Part shown: positions 23,406 to 24,769 of the stretch, piece after piece
Position numbering within the stretch: position 1 is the first letter of the stretch
How the letters are laid out: every line of letters starts with the position of its first letter
Assembly (NCBI GenBank): GCA_003142915.1
Contig: PLNZ01000296.1
Location: forward strand, 7,221-31,989
DNA length: 24,769 nucleotides
DNA from: Ignavibacteriales bacterium
GTDB taxonomy: Bacteria > Bacteroidota > Ignavibacteria > Ignavibacteriales > Ignavibacteriaceae
Direction: 5' to 3'
Program-made: the position numbers and the translations under genes
The notes under the pieces: model-generated
Database searches by the model: none
Seen by the model: only the letters and a program-made list of their open reading frames with translations
Told to the model about the DNA's origin: nothing

Positions 23406-24149
23406 ATGAAAAAAAGAATTGTTTTTATCCCGACAATTCTGCTGATAATACTATTTCTCAATGGCTGTTCATCGACATCAAAATTAGTTAAAGAAGAAAA
23501 GCCCAAAGTTGTTGTTGAAGAAAAGCCGCCCGTAATTAAAAATCTGGATTTGGAAGATAGAATTTCTATTAAATCTCAGAAAATACTTTCAGTTGATAAA
23601 ATTCAGTTTATATATAACTCAAAAGGGAAATTAACCAACGGTCAGAAAATTTCTCAGCTAAAGTATAACCCTGATGGATTCATGACGTCTGCAGTGTTCT
23701 ATATACAAGACATTAAGGTCGATCAGAAATATGAATATAAATATGATAAAAATGGTTTCAGAACTGAAACTATAAGATACGATTCAAAGGGAAAGGCAGA
23801 TAAGAAATATGTTTATGAATACAACAAATATGGTAATAAGGAAAAGGCTTCCCGGTACAGTAATATTGGTAAATTAGAAAAATATTATCTCTATAAGTAT
23901 GATGATAAAGGAAACCTGACCGATGATTTATGGTACGATGAAAGCGGTAAACCGGAATTCAAAATTATTAATCGTTATGATCCCGGCGGGAACAAAATTG
24001 AATCTTTAAATTATAACTCGAATGATGACTTTGTGTCAAAGTCAGTTTATAAATATGATAAAAATGGGAATATAATAGAAGAAAATAGATTTGATGATGA
24101 CGGCAACCCTACCGGCGTTATTCAGTATGTATATAAATATTACCAATGA
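23406..24149 (+). CDS. Lipoprotein with YD-like (RHS-type) repeats
   Basis: This 247-residue protein has a signal peptide with lipobox 'LNGC' near residue 24, then a short Lys/Glu/Pro-rich linker ('KEEKPKVVVEEKPPV'). From about residue 100 a run of repeats of roughly 24-25 residues follows, with the pattern Y-x-Y-D-x-x-G-(x)n-Y-(D/N)-x-x-G. Examples are 'YEYKYDKNGFRTE', 'YVYEYNKYGNKEK', 'YLYKYDDKGNLTD', 'IINRYDPGGNKIE' and 'SVYKYDKNGNIIEE'. These resemble YD/RHS repeats, which build extended beta-sheet spirals, but the protein is far too short to be an RHS toxin and has no toxin domain. I prefer ATG at 23406 (GGAG at 23395-23398) to the GTG at 23382. No function is recognised. Confidence 0.83.
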   Translation: MKKRIVFIPTILLIILFLNGCSSTSKLVKEEKPKVVVEEKPPVIKNLDLEDRISIKSQKILSVDKIQFIYNSKGKLTNGQKISQLKYNPDGFMTSAVFYIQDIKVDQKYEYKYDKNGFRTETIRYDSKGKADKKYVYEYNKYGNKEKASRYSNIGKLEKYYLYKYDDKGNLTDDLWYDESGKPEFKIINRYDPGGNKIESLNYNSNDDFVSKSVYKYDKNGNIIEENRFDDDGNPTGVIQYVYKYYQ

Positions 24150-24186
24150 TTAAAATATTTTTCCCAATTCTAAATTTATCTAACCG

Positions 24187-24769
24187 ATGAACGGATTATT
24201 TATGCTTGATAAAGTATTGGAAGCTAAGGAACGGTTAAGAGGTTATTCTAATTTAACTCCTGTAATGACTTCCGGGACACTGAATAAAATTGCCAAAGCG
24301 AATGTTTTTCTTAAGTGTGAAAACTTTCAAAGAACAGGCGCTTTTAAATTCCGCGGCGCATTTAATGCTATTTCAAAATTACCGGGTAAAGCAAAATCGA
24401 GAGGGGTGATTACTTATTCATCGGGCAACCATGCCCAGGCGGTTTCATTAGTAGGGAAACTTTTGGGAATCAAGACGACGGTTGTAATGCCTGATAATGC
24501 TCCTGTTATAAAATTCGAAGCAACAGCCGGTTATGGCGCCGATATTATTGAATATAATCCTTCCGAACAACAGCGCGAAGAAGTGGCAAGGGAAATACAG
24601 GAAAAATCCGGTTACAGCTTAATTCCTCCTTTTGATGATCCGGATGTAATAGCAGGACAGGGCACAGCTGCTTTAGAGCTATTTGAAGAAATAAAAGATC
24701 TGAATTATTTACTTGTCCCTTGCGGAGGAGGCGGTCTATTAAGTGGTTCAGCTATAGCGGCAAAAGGTA
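24187..24769 (+). CDS. Threonine/serine dehydratase, 5' part
   Basis: The frame is open from ATG 24187 to the window end (194 codons), so roughly the N-terminal 60 percent of a fold-type II PLP enzyme is present. It shows the PLP-lysine K54 in 'RTGAFKFRGAFNA', 'SSGNHAQAVSLVGKLLGI', 'VVMPDNAPVIKFEAT', 'PFDDPDVIAGQGT' and the phosphate-binding 'PCGGGGLLSG'. This fits threonine/serine ammonia-lyase or the close relatives serine racemase and hydroxyaspartate ammonia-lyase; the missing C-terminus (with or without an ACT domain) would help decide. ATG at 24202 is an alternative start losing five residues. Neither has a strong ribosome site. It follows the YD lipoprotein by 37 bases. Confidence 0.9.
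   Translation, partial: MNGLFMLDKVLEAKERLRGYSNLTPVMTSGTLNKIAKANVFLKCENFQRTGAFKFRGAFNAISKLPGKAKSRGVITYSSGNHAQAVSLVGKLLGIKTTVVMPDNAPVIKFEATAGYGADIIEYNPSEQQREEVAREIQEKSGYSLIPPFDDPDVIAGQGTAALELFEEIKDLNYLLVPCGGGGLLSGSAIAAKG

Noticed and set aside
23406..24149. YD-repeat protein as an RHS/polymorphic toxin fragment
   Set aside because: It is a complete short lipoprotein with its own start and stop, and has no RHS core or toxin tip.
1..24769. CRISPR arrays, insertion sequences, tRNA or rRNA genes, prophage genes
   Set aside because: I saw no regularly spaced direct repeats, transposase or integrase motifs, tRNA cloverleaf segments or rRNA-like stretches on either strand.

Overview
This window comes from an AT-rich bacterial chromosome, most likely of the Bacteroidota/Ignavibacteriota/Chlorobiota group, and my best guess is an Ignavibacteria-like lineage. 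The markers are the C-terminal end of a SprA/Sov-type outer-membrane translocon, followed by a PorX-type response regulator; both are type IX secretion (T9SS) parts largely confined to that group. Many genes have strong AAGGAG-type ribosome binding sites, and one has a near-consensus TTGACA-17-TATATT promoter. Both are less typical of Bacteroidia and fit an early-branching relative better. That placement is inference, since no rRNA is present.

Layout. 1-1027: 3' end of sprA. 1199-6353 (+): a tightly packed run porX, tsaE, tsaB, DUF1573 protein, accD, panC. 6368-7924 (-): coaX and birA, converging on panC. 8142-11083 (+): a chaperone cluster hsp20-dnaK-hsp20 with strong hairpin terminators after dnaK and after the second hsp20. 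11296-12390 (+): a multi-pass membrane acyltransferase-like protein. 12518-13546 (+): ruvB. 13573-14025 (-): a DUF2383-type four-helix-bundle gene interrupted by one in-frame TGA. 14026-14487: the only long stretch without a coding call. 14488-14880 (+): a small secreted beta-sandwich protein whose promoter places transcription start on its ATG. 14995-19029 (+): SpoIID-like lipoprotein, maf, LPG-synthase-TM-type membrane protein, icd. 19146-22634 (+): YtxH protein, DUF948-like protein, a divergent EF-G paralogue, and a HIT protein. 22780-24149 (+): two lipoproteins built from short repeats (MORN-like and YD-like). 24187-24769: 5' part of a threonine/serine dehydratase, cut by the window edge.

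Functional links. AccD and the biotin ligase both serve acetyl-CoA carboxylase. PanC and CoaX are two steps of the pantothenate-to-CoA route. TsaE and TsaB act in tRNA t6A synthesis. DnaK and two small heat-shock proteins form a proteostasis unit. SprA and PorX link T9SS translocation with its regulation.

Most of the window is ordinary core genome and I see no clear new defence or mobile system. The points most worth checking are the TGA-interrupted DUF2383 gene, panC with no ATG/GTG/TTG at its expected start, the predicted leaderless secreted-protein gene, the EF-G paralogue lacking the catalytic His of switch II, and the sprA-porX linkage.
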